This document shows, one piece after another, positions 34,324 through 42,646 of a DNA stretch of 64,000 nucleotides (position 1 is the stretch's first letter; each line of letters opens with the position of its first letter). The notes beneath the pieces are model-generated. The model was not told the DNA's origin, did not search any database, and saw nothing but the letters and a program-made list of their open reading frames with translations. Made by a program: the position numbers and the translations under genes. Origin of the DNA: DAIDKA01 sp035487155 (lineage in GTDB: Bacteria; Pseudomonadota; Gammaproteobacteria; Steroidobacterales; Steroidobacteraceae); the NCBI GenBank assembly GCA_035487155.1, contig DATHMK010000090.1, forward strand, positions 1-64,000, in the 5' to 3' direction.

Positions 34324-34887
34324 ATGACTTCATTGGATCAAATCCGCGATTCGCTGCCGGACTATGCAAAGGATCTGCGACTGAACCTGGGTTCGGTGCT
34401 CGCCACCACCGGAGCGCCCGGTCTTACCGAGCGGCAGATCTGGGCAGTGGCGCTGGCCGCGGCCATCGCCTCAAGGCATGTGCCGCTGGCACGAGACCTG
34501 GAGGCGCTGGCAGCCGCGCAAGTGTCGCCGACGGACCTGAACGCGGCACGCGCAGCCGCGGCGATCATGGGCATGAACAATATCTACTACCGCTTCCTGC
34601 ATCTGGTGGAGGACGCCGAATACCAGAAGATGCCGGCGCGGCTGCGCATGAACGTGCTGGGCAGCCCCGGCATCGACAAGACCGATTTTGAACTTCTGTC
34701 ACTGGCCGTATCCGCCATCAACGGCTGCGGCACCTGCGTCGCCTCCCATGAACGGCAACTGCGTCAGCACGGCCTGTCGCGCGAGTCCGTGCAAAGCGCC
34801 GTACGGATTGCCGCCACAGTCCACGCGGTGGCGCGAGTTCTCGAGTTCGAGTCCGGCGACGTCGTTGCCCATTCGCACGCAGCGTGA
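34324..34887 (+). CDS. ahpD: Alkylhydroperoxidase AhpD
   Basis: The 187-aa protein has the AhpD active site CGTC (Cys 135, Cys 138) followed by His 142, and the family's helical core (LSLAVSAINGCGTCVASHERQLRQHG). It regenerates reduced AhpC using dihydrolipoamide-linked electrons and has weak peroxidase activity of its own. GGAG eight bases before ATG 34324 supports the start. It lies downstream of ahpC as in actinobacteria. Confidence 0.94.
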   Translation: MTSLDQIRDSLPDYAKDLRLNLGSVLATTGAPGLTERQIWAVALAAAIASRHVPLARDLEALAAAQVSPTDLNAARAAAAIMGMNNIYYRFLHLVEDAEYQKMPARLRMNVLGSPGIDKTDFELLSLAVSAINGCGTCVASHERQLRQHGLSRESVQSAVRIAATVHAVARVLEFESGDVVAHSHAA

Positions 34888-34911
34888 GCTGCCTGCCGGA
34901 GCCTGCAAAAC

Positions 34912-34943
34912 GCAGTGCCCGCCACTCAGGCGGCGGGCACTGC
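34912..34943. terminator. Bidirectional hairpin between ahpD and the phosphoesterase gene
   Basis: GCAGTGCCCGCC (34912-34923) pairs perfectly over 12 bp with its complement at 34932-34943 around an 8-base loop. On the minus strand the stem is followed by GTTTTG, giving a modest intrinsic terminator for the converging phosphoesterase gene. Confidence 0.65.
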
Positions 34944-34962
34944 CGGTTCACGGCCCGGTCGG

Positions 34963-37134
34963 CTAGAAGTAGCCGTGGCCGCCCGGGAAGTCGAAGAAAT
35001 CGAACAAATCGTCAAGCGCCGGTGTGTTCAGCGGCACGTATGGGTTCTCAGGCACGCTGATCGGGTTGGGAAAATTGTCCCGGCTGCGGCGCGTCACCGG
35101 CTGCAGGCCCCAGTTGCGCTCGATGAACTTCAGAATCGACACATGGTCCGCATAGCTGTGCGAGATGTAGCCCGGCGCCTTCAGAAACGGCGCCACCACG
35201 ATCAGCGGGATGCGAGTGCCGTCGCCGAAGTAGTCAACCGGCTGCACGTAACCTGAGTCGTAGTAGCCACCGCCTTCGTCGAAGGTGATGAAGACCGCAG
35301 TATCCGCGGCATACTTCGAGCCCTGCACGAGATCAACGATCTTCTTGCTGAAACCCTCGAACAGATCCAGCTTCGAGGACGCCGGATGCCCGTCCACCAG
35401 GCCGCTGGGCTTCACGAAGGACACCGCAGGCAGATTGCCGCCGGTGATGTCCGCATACAGGCTCGTGGAGTCCTGGATATGCTCCGCCACCAATGTCGGA
35501 TTCGTCATGATGGAGCTGTCGTACTGGAAGGGATTGCAGATCGTGCAGTACTCATCGGGCAGCTGGCCCTTGGCGGGATTGTTGATCTTGTAGGGATCGG
35601 TCTGGTAGATGTTCCACTGATCGCCGTAGTACTTCCAGGAGATGTTGGCCGCCAGCAGGCTGTCGCCAATGCTGCGCACGCCGGACGGCGGTACGGTGAA
35701 GGGGGTATTGAGCGGATTGGTGTCCGTGTACGCATTGCTGAAGCCATCGTTCTGGCCGTTGGGTTCATAGCCCGGGTTGTAGTTGTTCAGCAGGTAGTAG
35801 TGGCCCTTTTCGCAGCGCGCCTCGATACCCAGGAACTTCAAATACTCGCGCACCGGCCCCACTCCCGGCTGGGTGCGATCGGCGCAGTCGCTGTAGGAAC
35901 CGCCGCCATGGGCGCTGGCGCCGGTACCGCTGCCATAGCCATCCTCGATGTACCAGTTGTTGGTCGCGACGGCGGGGTTGGGATTTTCCACCTCGTTCAG
36001 GCCGGCGGCACTGACCGTCGGCTGCGCGGGCTTGCCGCTGCCATCGGCGAACCAGATCATATCGCCGTGGCCGAGCATGATGTGGTTGGCACCGGTGCCG
36101 CCATCGACGGACTGATGAAAGTTGTCGCTCATGGCGTAGTGGTCCGCCAGGGACTTGAAGTACGGCGCATCACCCGCCTGCACATTGTAGAACCCCAGCG
36201 CGGTGGAGCCTTCACCCGTCGTTGCCGGAGCGGGCGTCTCGCCGGTGGTGAAATTGGTTGAGAAGTTGGCCGGCTGGGCGGTGCCATTGGTACCAGCGCC
36301 GACGGTGACCTCAACCCACGAGAACAGTTTCCCATCGCAACCGGAGGGGTTTTCCCAGGAGGCGTGATAGGCGCTGCAATCCAGCTGCTGCCACATCTGG
36401 TAGAAGCGATGCACGGGGCTCGCCGCATAGTCGGCGTACTGCAGGGTGGGGCCGGTGAGCTGGAAGGGACCTGGCAGCAGATTGTTGTCGGTGACGCTCA
36501 GGCCGTTCCACTGGATGCGGGTATCCGGGGTGCCCGAGGTCAACCCGGTACCGCCCGAGGCCAGCGAGGCATAGTAGTTCTCAGGATCGGTGGGGCTGTT
36601 CGACAGGCCGCTTTCGACCAGTTCGGCGGCTGCCAAGCAGGAAGGAAACAGCGACAAAGGCGTGCCGCAGAACCCGGTCAGGTTGGCCTCCGGGCCCGAG
36701 GGGCCGCCGGCCAGGGGATTGGGCAGTACACCAAAGGCCTGCTGCTTCGATGGACTCAGCAGGAAGGTGTCGGGCGCTGCATCGGTCGCCTGGTTCTGCT
36801 GCGCCTTGTAGAAATTCCGGCCCGGCACCGTGGCGGTGCCACGCATCGCGATGATGCCCTCGCTCAGCAGGTTCTGAACCTGCTGCGGACGGCCGTGGAT
36901 CGCCTGCGGAACGTAGGTTGCAAACACGTGGTCGAAACTGCGGTTCTCGCCGATGATGACGATCACGTGCTTGATGGGTGTGGCCGTGGGACCCAGCGCA
37001 CCGGGGCTGGGCAGATCTCCCGTCTCGGACACGGCGGCCAGCACCGGCCCGACTGACAACTGCAGAAGAGCAACCGAAATCGCTGCCATGCGCAGTCCAT
37101 GCAAGGAATGCGCGACGAAGTCGCGGATTTTCAT
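34963..37134 (-). CDS. Exported phosphoesterase (phospholipase C / acid phosphatase family)
   Basis: The 723-aa precursor has a signal peptide (about 1-34) and then the family signature VIVIIGENRSFDHVFATY, whose Glu-Asn and nearby residues bind the catalytic metal. Later blocks are YAMSDNFHQSVDGGTGANHIML, the metal-site ITFDEGGGYYD, and IPLIVVAPFLKAPGYISHSYADHVSILKFIE. Such enzymes hydrolyse phospholipids or phosphate monoesters outside the cytoplasm; which one is not determinable here. GGGAG before ATG 37134 sets the start. Long length suggests a large lid or insertion region. Confidence 0.88.
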   Translation of the reverse strand: MKIRDFVAHSLHGLRMAAISVALLQLSVGPVLAAVSETGDLPSPGALGPTATPIKHVIVIIGENRSFDHVFATYVPQAIHGRPQQVQNLLSEGIIAMRGTATVPGRNFYKAQQNQATDAAPDTFLLSPSKQQAFGVLPNPLAGGPSGPEANLTGFCGTPLSLFPSCLAAAELVESGLSNSPTDPENYYASLASGGTGLTSGTPDTRIQWNGLSVTDNNLLPGPFQLTGPTLQYADYAASPVHRFYQMWQQLDCSAYHASWENPSGCDGKLFSWVEVTVGAGTNGTAQPANFSTNFTTGETPAPATTGEGSTALGFYNVQAGDAPYFKSLADHYAMSDNFHQSVDGGTGANHIMLGHGDMIWFADGSGKPAQPTVSAAGLNEVENPNPAVATNNWYIEDGYGSGTGASAHGGGSYSDCADRTQPGVGPVREYLKFLGIEARCEKGHYYLLNNYNPGYEPNGQNDGFSNAYTDTNPLNTPFTVPPSGVRSIGDSLLAANISWKYYGDQWNIYQTDPYKINNPAKGQLPDEYCTICNPFQYDSSIMTNPTLVAEHIQDSTSLYADITGGNLPAVSFVKPSGLVDGHPASSKLDLFEGFSKKIVDLVQGSKYAADTAVFITFDEGGGYYDSGYVQPVDYFGDGTRIPLIVVAPFLKAPGYISHSYADHVSILKFIERNWGLQPVTRRSRDNFPNPISVPENPYVPLNTPALDDLFDFFDFPGGHGYF

Positions 37135-37280
37135 GTGGGAACTCCCGTTTGCACGCCACCTGAGACCGGCGCGGTGCCAGCTTGGTGAATCGTTGTTGCG
37201 GCCGGGTGACTGTTTGAAGAATGAATGATGCGCCGATGCGCCGAGGCTGGATCGAAGCCGCAAGCTGAGGCGTGCGGGTG

Positions 37281-37610
37281 TCAGCGCGAACGCTGACTGC
37301 GCAAGGCATCGGCGTTGCGGGCGGCCTGATCCTCTTCATAAGATGGCAACGCGGCGGAATCTGGCAGCGGCGGTTGTGGGGCGACGTCTTCATCGTCGGG
37401 ATCCGCTGCCGGCGCGTCATTTTGTTTGCGAATGACAGGGTGAGGCACCACTTGAGGTACCGCGCGTGAGCGCACCGCCGCGACCGGAATGTGGAGCGAC
37501 TGCGACTGCGGCTGCGGCTGCGATTGCGCATGAAACTGCCATCGGGTTACGGCCAAGGTTGCCGCGAAGGCAATCACTGCGAGCGAGGCGGCGAGCAATC
37601 GGCCCTGCAT
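37281..37610 (-). CDS. Small single-span membrane protein with Pro/Gln-rich tail
   Basis: A 109-aa product with one helix (LLAASLAVIAFAATLAV) followed by a Gln/Pro/Ser stretch and an acidic then basic tail. No family is recognised. GGGAGG five bases before ATG 37610 favours this start. The longer version from 37724 would overlap the NTF2-like gene's stop in ATGA fashion and cannot be excluded. It is probably co-transcribed with the NTF2-like and dehydrogenase genes. Confidence 0.55.
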   Translation of the reverse strand: MQGRLLAASLAVIAFAATLAVTRWQFHAQSQPQPQSQSLHIPVAAVRSRAVPQVVPHPVIRKQNDAPAADPDDEDVAPQPPLPDSAALPSYEEDQAARNADALRSQRSR

Positions 37611-37720
37611 GGTCCCTCCCGGGGCGTGCGAAAGGCCCATCAATCCTACCCGCGCAGTGTGACGCCTTGTTGAAGGCCCGGCGGTCCCCATCATCGATGA
37701 TCGCACGGTATCAGCGGCGC

Positions 37721-38101
37721 TCACCCCGATGGAACGCTGGCATAAAGCCCGGCGCCGCCGATGACGCGACGCTGATCATCGAACTGGAGAATCTCCGCGA
37801 CCATCCGGTTTCGAGTGACACTGCGATAGTAGATGGCAACGGTGTCGACTCCCACCAGCACATCCTGCAATTCGAAATGCAGCGGTGGCTGCGCGGCCAA
37901 TCCGCGCTGCCAGTATGGGCGAATGGCCGCTTTACCCTTTAGGATGCCGCTTGGAACACCCATCCTTTCAATGATCAGCGGCGAGCGCATCTCGAAATCG
38001 TCCCGGTAGTGCGCCAGAATGCGTTCCAGGTCATGGGAATTCCAGGCCGCGATCCACTCCGCTGCGAATTGCTGCGCCCAGGTGGCAGTGATCAAAGCCA
38101 T
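37721..38101 (-). CDS. NTF2-like (SnoaL-type) small protein
   Basis: The 126-aa protein has the SnoaL/NTF2-like features: FAAEWIAAWNSHDLERILAHYRDDFEMRSP at the start, then LKGKAAIRPYWQRGL, and VAIYYRSVTRNRMVAEILQFDDQRRV. Such cone-shaped domains act as small enzymes or binding proteins, and the role here is unknown. Its ATG directly follows the TAA of the hydroxyacid dehydrogenase gene, so the two are coupled. Confidence 0.8.
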   Translation of the reverse strand: MALITATWAQQFAAEWIAAWNSHDLERILAHYRDDFEMRSPLIIERMGVPSGILKGKAAIRPYWQRGLAAQPPLHFELQDVLVGVDTVAIYYRSVTRNRMVAEILQFDDQRRVIGGAGLYASVPSG

Positions 38102-39064
38102 TTACACCACCCGGTTGCGCGTGCCGCCCTTGAGGAAATCGGCGATATTGGCAGCCACTTCATCCAGGCAGCGCTGGCGTGCTTCCTTGGCGGCCCAGGC
38201 GATGTGGGGCGTGAGGATGAGATTCGGAATGGTCGGATCGACCAGAGGATTGCCATCCAGTGGCGGCTCCTGCGGCAGCACATCGATGGCCGCGCCGCCG
38301 ATGGTTCCGTTACGCAGTGCCGCAACCAATGCCGCCGAATCGATCAGGCCACCGCGGGCGGTATTCACCAGCAGCGCATCCGGCTTCATCAGCGCCAGCT
38401 CGCGGGCGCCGATCATGTTGGTCGTGGCCGGTGTCAGGGGACAATGCAGGCTCAAAACGTCAGCTTCGCGAAGCAGAAGGTCCAGATCGACACGCCCCGG
38501 TGCGGTCGGCTGACCGGCCCGACCGGCAATCATCACGCGCATGTCGAGCGCCGCCTGTGCACCCTGCGCCACCGCCCGGCCCAGTGCGCCGTAACCCACG
38601 ATCCCGAGCACCCGCCCGGCCAGTTCACGGATGGGGTAGTTCAACATGGTGAACTGCGGTGTACGTGACCATGAGCCGTCCACCGCAAGGCGTGAGAATT
38701 CGCGCACGCGATGGGTATGCGCCAGAATGACCGCCAGCACGTGCTGCATGACCGAACGACTGCAGTAGTCGCGGACATTGCACACCGCCACCGTATGATC
38801 GCGCGCGGCCTCGAGGTCAATGTTGTTGGTACCGGTGGCTGAAACGCCGATGAAGCGCAGCTGCGGGTTTGCTTCGATCAGCGCGCGGGTGATGTACAGC
38901 TTGTTGGTGAGGACGATCTGAGAGCCCGCCATGCGCGCCGGAATCTGCTCCACCGGCGTGACGTCATGCAGCACGACGTGCGGGAGTACGCGCTTGAGCT
39001 TGCTCATGTCAAGATCGCCACTGCTGACGGTGGCAAAATCAAGGAATACGGCTTTGACTGTCAT
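38102..39064 (-). CDS. D-2-hydroxyacid dehydrogenase, NAD-dependent
   Basis: A 320-aa protein of the D-isomer 2-hydroxyacid dehydrogenase family. It has the NAD-binding motif GIVGYGALGRAVA, followed by the Arg loop NTARGGLID, the Glu in DVLPQEPP, and the catalytic His in LILTPHIAWAA. It resembles glycerate/hydroxypyruvate or lactate dehydrogenases; the exact substrate is uncertain. TATAAT lies seven bases before ATG 39064 on this strand, so transcription may begin at the start codon. That codon overlaps the divergent BtuF-like gene's ATG. Confidence 0.88.
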   Translation of the reverse strand: MTVKAVFLDFATVSSGDLDMSKLKRVLPHVVLHDVTPVEQIPARMAGSQIVLTNKLYITRALIEANPQLRFIGVSATGTNNIDLEAARDHTVAVCNVRDYCSRSVMQHVLAVILAHTHRVREFSRLAVDGSWSRTPQFTMLNYPIRELAGRVLGIVGYGALGRAVAQGAQAALDMRVMIAGRAGQPTAPGRVDLDLLLREADVLSLHCPLTPATTNMIGARELALMKPDALLVNTARGGLIDSAALVAALRNGTIGGAAIDVLPQEPPLDGNPLVDPTIPNLILTPHIAWAAKEARQRCLDEVAANIADFLKGGTRNRVV

Positions 39065-39947
39065 GGCCCGCATTATACGGGGATGTGTGTGGCTGCTGCT
39101 GGCGGTGTCCGGGCAGGCATTGGCGGCCGGTATCGATGTGGTTGATGACACGGGGGTTCACATGGCACTGCCCGGTCCGGCCGGCCGGATTGTCAGCCTG
39201 GCTCCCGGAGCGACCGAGATGCTGTTCTTCGCCGGGGCCGGTTCGCAGCTGATCGCCACGGTGTTATATGCGGATCAACCGGCTGCTGCACGGCAGGTGC
39301 CCCGAATCGGGGATGCCAACGCCATCGACATGGAACGGCTGCTGATCCTTAAGCCGCAGGTGGTTGTCTACTGGCCCGGCGGCAACAACGCGGCGCAGAT
39401 CGCGCAGCTCAGGCGCCTGGGGTTCACCTTGTACGGCCAGCAGGTGAATCGACTCTCAGATCTGGGAGCCTCGCTGCGACGCCTGGGAGTACTGGCCGGA
39501 ACCTCTGCGGTCGCGGAGCAACGCGCGCGGCAGATCGAGGCGCAGCTTGCGGGGCTTCGCGAGCGCTACTCAAGAGGTCCGCCGGTGACGGCGCTGCTGG
39601 AGACCTGGAATCAGCCCCTGTACACCATCGGCGGGCAGCAGCTGATGTCGGATGCGCTGTCGATCTGCGGCGCGCTGAATATCTTCGGTGATGTGGCGCA
39701 TCTGAGTTCCGCGGTGCAGGTCGAGGCGGTCATCAGCCGCGATCCGGATCTGATCATTGCCGCCGCGCCGCCCGGGCAGGGGCCGCAATGGCTGCAGGCA
39801 TGGCGGAAGTTTCCGACACTGAAGGCCGTGCGCTCGGGCAATCTACTGGATTTTCAGGACCAGGCCCTGAGCCGCCTGGGGCCGAGCATGGTGGATGCCA
39901 CCGCCAGACTGTGTGCTCGAATCGACGCGGCGCGCGGCCGCCGCTGA
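39063..39947 (+). CDS. Periplasmic cobalamin/haem/siderophore-type binding protein (BtuF-like)
   Basis: The 294-aa precursor has a signal peptide (about 1-23, ending ALAAG) and the class III binding-protein fold: RIVSLAPGATEMLFFAGAG near the start, LLILKPQVVVYWPGG, a long backbone helix (VAEQRARQIEAQLAGLRERY), and PDLIIAAAPPG. It would deliver a metal chelate such as vitamin B12 to an inner-membrane ABC importer, but no permease or ATPase gene adjoins. ATG 39063 lacks a clear ribosome binding site; an in-frame GTG lies within the signal peptide. Confidence 0.8.
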   Translation: MARIIRGCVWLLLAVSGQALAAGIDVVDDTGVHMALPGPAGRIVSLAPGATEMLFFAGAGSQLIATVLYADQPAAARQVPRIGDANAIDMERLLILKPQVVVYWPGGNNAAQIAQLRRLGFTLYGQQVNRLSDLGASLRRLGVLAGTSAVAEQRARQIEAQLAGLRERYSRGPPVTALLETWNQPLYTIGGQQLMSDALSICGALNIFGDVAHLSSAVQVEAVISRDPDLIIAAAPPGQGPQWLQAWRKFPTLKAVRSGNLLDFQDQALSRLGPSMVDATARLCARIDAARGRR

Positions 39948-39953
39948 GCCGCC

Positions 39954-40436
39954 TCAATCGCGGAAATTATTGAACTGCAGCGGCATTTCGACCTTGGCCT
40001 TGCGCAGCACCGCCATGGCACTTTGCAGATCGTCGCGCTGCTTGCCGGCGATGCGCACCTTCTCGCCCTGCACGCTGGCCTGAACCTTGATCTTTGAGTC
40101 CTTGATCAGCCGCACAATGAGCCGTGCGGTATCCGCATCAACCCCCTGCCGCAGGATCACCTCCTGCACGGCGGCCGCCAGATTCACCACCGGGTCCTTG
40201 ATCTCAAGACAGCGGATGTCGACACCGCGCTTGGCCAGGCGCAGCTTCAGGATCTCCAGCATCTGCTTGAGCTGGAATTCCACCTGCGCCTTGACGCTGA
40301 CCGTCATGCCGATCAATTCAAAGACCGCACCGCTGTCCTTGAAATCGAAACGCTGGCTCAGTTCGCGGTTGGCCTGGTCAACCGCGTTCGTGACTTCATG
40401 GGAGTCCAGCTCCGAGACCACATCAAATGAAGGCAT
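39954..40436 (-). CDS. yajQ: YajQ family nucleotide-binding protein
   Basis: The 160-aa protein matches YajQ throughout: MPSFDVVSELDSHEVTNAVDQANRE, KDSGAVFELIG, LKLRLAKRGVD, and RIAGKQRDDLQSAMAVLR near the end, at standard length. In Xanthomonas a YajQ protein (XC_3703) binds cyclic di-GMP. It diverges from the trp operon and converges on the BtuF-like gene with a six-base gap. Confidence 0.95.
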   Translation of the reverse strand: MPSFDVVSELDSHEVTNAVDQANRELSQRFDFKDSGAVFELIGMTVSVKAQVEFQLKQMLEILKLRLAKRGVDIRCLEIKDPVVNLAAAVQEVILRQGVDADTARLIVRLIKDSKIKVQASVQGEKVRIAGKQRDDLQSAMAVLRKAKVEMPLQFNNFRD

Positions 40437-40456
40437 GGCCCATTTTAAGCCAATCC

Positions 40457-40485
40457 TTGACCTCCCATAGCCTTCCGGCGATACT
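40457..40485 (+). promoter_or_regulatory. Probable trp operon promoter
   Basis: TTGACC (-35, five of six consensus) and GATACT (-10, four of six) are separated by 17 bases. Transcription would start near 40492, almost at the leader peptide ATG, so the leader mRNA may have little or no 5' untranslated region. No clear TrpR palindrome is seen. Confidence 0.55.
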
Positions 40486-40493
40486 GCCGAGGC

Positions 40494-40547
40494 ATGTCTA
40501 TTCAGCTTCGCAACGAGCTTGGCACCTGGTGGTGGCGCACTTCCTGA
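40494..40547 (+). CDS. trpL: trp operon leader peptide with three consecutive Trp codons
   Basis: A 17-residue open frame, MSIQLRNELGTWWWRTS then TGA, with three tandem TGG codons at 40527-40535. A GAGG lies just before the ATG. It stands 126 bases upstream of trpE and is followed by alternative RNA pairings and a terminator, the layout of Trp-codon attenuation. Stalling at the Trp codons when charged tRNA-Trp is scarce would cover the first pairing segment (about 40538-40544) and free the antiterminator. Confidence 0.92.
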   Translation: MSIQLRNELGTWWWRTS

Positions 40548-40642
40548 CGGAGTGGGCCCTGGTTGCTGCCGCCTTAAACTTTCCCTAAAAGACTCGAGCG
40601 TCGCCAGAACCCATCTCCGGAATGTCCCGGGATGGGTTTTTT
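40538..40642 (+). terminator. trp attenuator: pause hairpin, antiterminator and terminator
   Basis: Three alternative pairings are visible. The pause hairpin is CACT/AGTG plus CC/GG (40538-40554, loop TGAC). In the antiterminator, CGGAG and GGG (40548-40556) pair with CCC and CTCCG (40610-40619). The terminator pairs AACCCATC (40608-40615) with GATGGGTT (40631-40638), extended by CCGG/CCGG, and is followed by six T (40637-40642). Terminator and antiterminator share 40610-40619, so they exclude each other. Confidence 0.88.
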
Positions 40643-40673
40643 GTTGTCCGTATGATTTGAAGCCAGGAACAGA

Positions 40674-42059
40674 ATGAAAGCGCCTTTTGATATTGCCGGA
40701 GACCTGGATACGCCGGTCTCCGCGTACATGAAGCTTGCGGCCTTCAGGCCCTGCTTTCTGCTGGAGAGCGTGGAAGGAGGCGAGCGGCTCGCGCGCTATT
40801 CATTCGTCGGCTTCGGTGACAGCCTTGAGGTCAAGCTCGATGCCGAGGGCCTGAAGGTCGGCGCGGTGCGGCAGCCGCGGCCCGGCAATGCCAGCGAGCT
40901 GCTGAACCAGCTGCGCGCCGCGCTGGCGGCCGCCCCACGACCGGAACCGGAGATTTCCGGCGTGCCCCTGGCCGGCGGCCTGGTGGGATTTGCATCGTAC
41001 GATGTCGTGCGTTTCTTCGAGCACCTGCCCAGGCGAGTCGCAACCGCCGACGGCGTGCCGGCGCTGCACTATGTGGCACCTCGCTCGCTGCTGGTGTTCG
41101 ATCACCTCACGCGCAGCATCGCGCTGCTGCACGCCGGCTCACCTGCCGAACGCGCCTCGCTGCGCCGTGAAATCATTCGCGCCCTGCGTGGCGGGCTGCC
41201 AAGCACAGCGCGCCCGGGGCGCTACCAGCAGCCCATGCCCTCGATGACGCGCGAGCAGTACCTCGCCGGGGTGAGGCGCACCCAGGAATACATCGCCGCC
41301 GGGGACGTGTACCAGCTGGTGCTGGCATCACGCTTCAGCGGCCAGCACCAGCTGGATCCGTTCCAGGCCTATCGGGCGCTGCGGCTGATCAATCCTTCGC
41401 CCTACATGTACTACTGCGCGCTGGGCGACATCACCGTGGTGGGCTCCTCGCCGGAGGCTCTGGTCAAGCTCAATGCCGGGCAGGCGCAGCTGCGCCCCAT
41501 CGCCGGTACCCGGCCGCGTGCCGATGACCCGGGCGTGGATGTGCAGCGCGAAACCGAACTGCGTGCCGATCCGAAGGAAAATGCCGAGCATGTGATGCTG
41601 GTGGACCTGGCGCGCAACGATCTGGGCCGCGTGGCCGCTGCCGGCAGCGTGCATGTGGATCCCTACCGGCACATCGAACGCTACAGCCATGTGATGCACA
41701 TCGTCAGCGGCGTCAAGGGCCGCCTGGCCGCCGGCAAGGATGCCTTCGATCTGTTCGCGGCCACCTTTCCGGCCGGAACCCTGGTCGGTGCGCCCAAGGT
41801 GCGCGCCATGCAGATCATCGATGAACTCGAGCCGGTGGGCCGCGGCCTGTACGGCGGCACGGTCGGTTACTTCGGTGCCCGTGGCGACATGGATCAGGCC
41901 ATCACCATCCGCACGCTGGTCTTTCACGGCGATGAGTACAGCTTTCAGGCTGGCGCCGGCGTGGTCGCCGACAGCGTCCCGGAAGCTGAACATGATGAAG
42001 TGCTGGCCAAGAGCGGCGCCATGGTGCGCGCGCTGGCGCTGGCGGAGGAGGGCCTGTGA
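40674..42059 (+). CDS. trpE: Anthranilate synthase component I
   Basis: A 461-aa enzyme that makes anthranilate from chorismate with the TrpG amidotransferase. It has the tryptophan-feedback motif LLESVEGGE near residue 29, and the catalytic blocks PIAGTRPR, DPKENAEH, LVDLARNDLG, VSGVKGRL and FPAGTLVGAPKVRAM. It is somewhat shorter than enteric TrpE because the extreme N-terminus is trimmed. AGGA six bases before ATG 40674 supports the start. It is the first gene after the attenuator and overlaps trpG by four bases. Confidence 0.95.
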   Translation: MKAPFDIAGDLDTPVSAYMKLAAFRPCFLLESVEGGERLARYSFVGFGDSLEVKLDAEGLKVGAVRQPRPGNASELLNQLRAALAAAPRPEPEISGVPLAGGLVGFASYDVVRFFEHLPRRVATADGVPALHYVAPRSLLVFDHLTRSIALLHAGSPAERASLRREIIRALRGGLPSTARPGRYQQPMPSMTREQYLAGVRRTQEYIAAGDVYQLVLASRFSGQHQLDPFQAYRALRLINPSPYMYYCALGDITVVGSSPEALVKLNAGQAQLRPIAGTRPRADDPGVDVQRETELRADPKENAEHVMLVDLARNDLGRVAAAGSVHVDPYRHIERYSHVMHIVSGVKGRLAAGKDAFDLFAATFPAGTLVGAPKVRAMQIIDELEPVGRGLYGGTVGYFGARGDMDQAITIRTLVFHGDEYSFQAGAGVVADSVPEAEHDEVLAKSGAMVRALALAEEGL

Positions 42060-42646
42060 ACCCGCGTCTGCTGCTGATCGACAACTACGACTCCTTTACC
42101 TACAACCTGGTACAGGCCTTCCTGGTGCTGGGCGCGGCCGTCGAGGTTCATCGCAATGACGAACTCACGGTGGCAGCGGCGCTGGACCTGGCGCCCTCGC
42201 ATCTGTGCATCTCCCCGGGTCCCGGCACCCCCTATGACGCCGGCGTCTCGATGGACATGATCCGCGCCTTTGCCGGCCGCGTGCCGGTGCTCGGCGTGTG
42301 CCTGGGACATCAGTCGATCGTTGAGGTGTTCGGCGGCAAGGTCGTGCGCGCGCAGCGTCTGATGCACGGCAAGACTTCGCGCATCATCCATGATGGCCGC
42401 ACGCTCTTCGCCGGTTTGCCGCAGGAGTGTGAGATCGGCCGCTACCACTCGCTGATCGCGCAAAACTCGAACATGCCCGACGTGCTCGAGATCAGTGCGC
42501 GCACCCATGAGGATGAAATCATGGGCGCTCGCCACCGCACCTTGATGGTGGAGGGCGTGCAGTTCCATCCGGAGAGCATACTGTCCCCGGATGGTCCGCA
42601 GCTGCTCGGCAATTTCCTCAAGCAAAGCGGCGGTGCGCGTGCGTAA
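42056..42646 (+). CDS. trpG: Anthranilate synthase component II (glutamine amidotransferase)
   Basis: A 196-aa class I glutamine amidotransferase opening LLLIDNYDSFTYNLVQ. The catalytic Cys lies in LGVCLGHQSI and the His-Glu pair in VQFHPESIL. It supplies ammonia to TrpE. It starts with GTG that overlaps the trpE stop (GTGA) and ends inside the start of trpD. Confidence 0.95.
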   Translation: MNPRLLLIDNYDSFTYNLVQAFLVLGAAVEVHRNDELTVAAALDLAPSHLCISPGPGTPYDAGVSMDMIRAFAGRVPVLGVCLGHQSIVEVFGGKVVRAQRLMHGKTSRIIHDGRTLFAGLPQECEIGRYHSLIAQNSNMPDVLEISARTHEDEIMGARHRTLMVEGVQFHPESILSPDGPQLLGNFLKQSGGARA

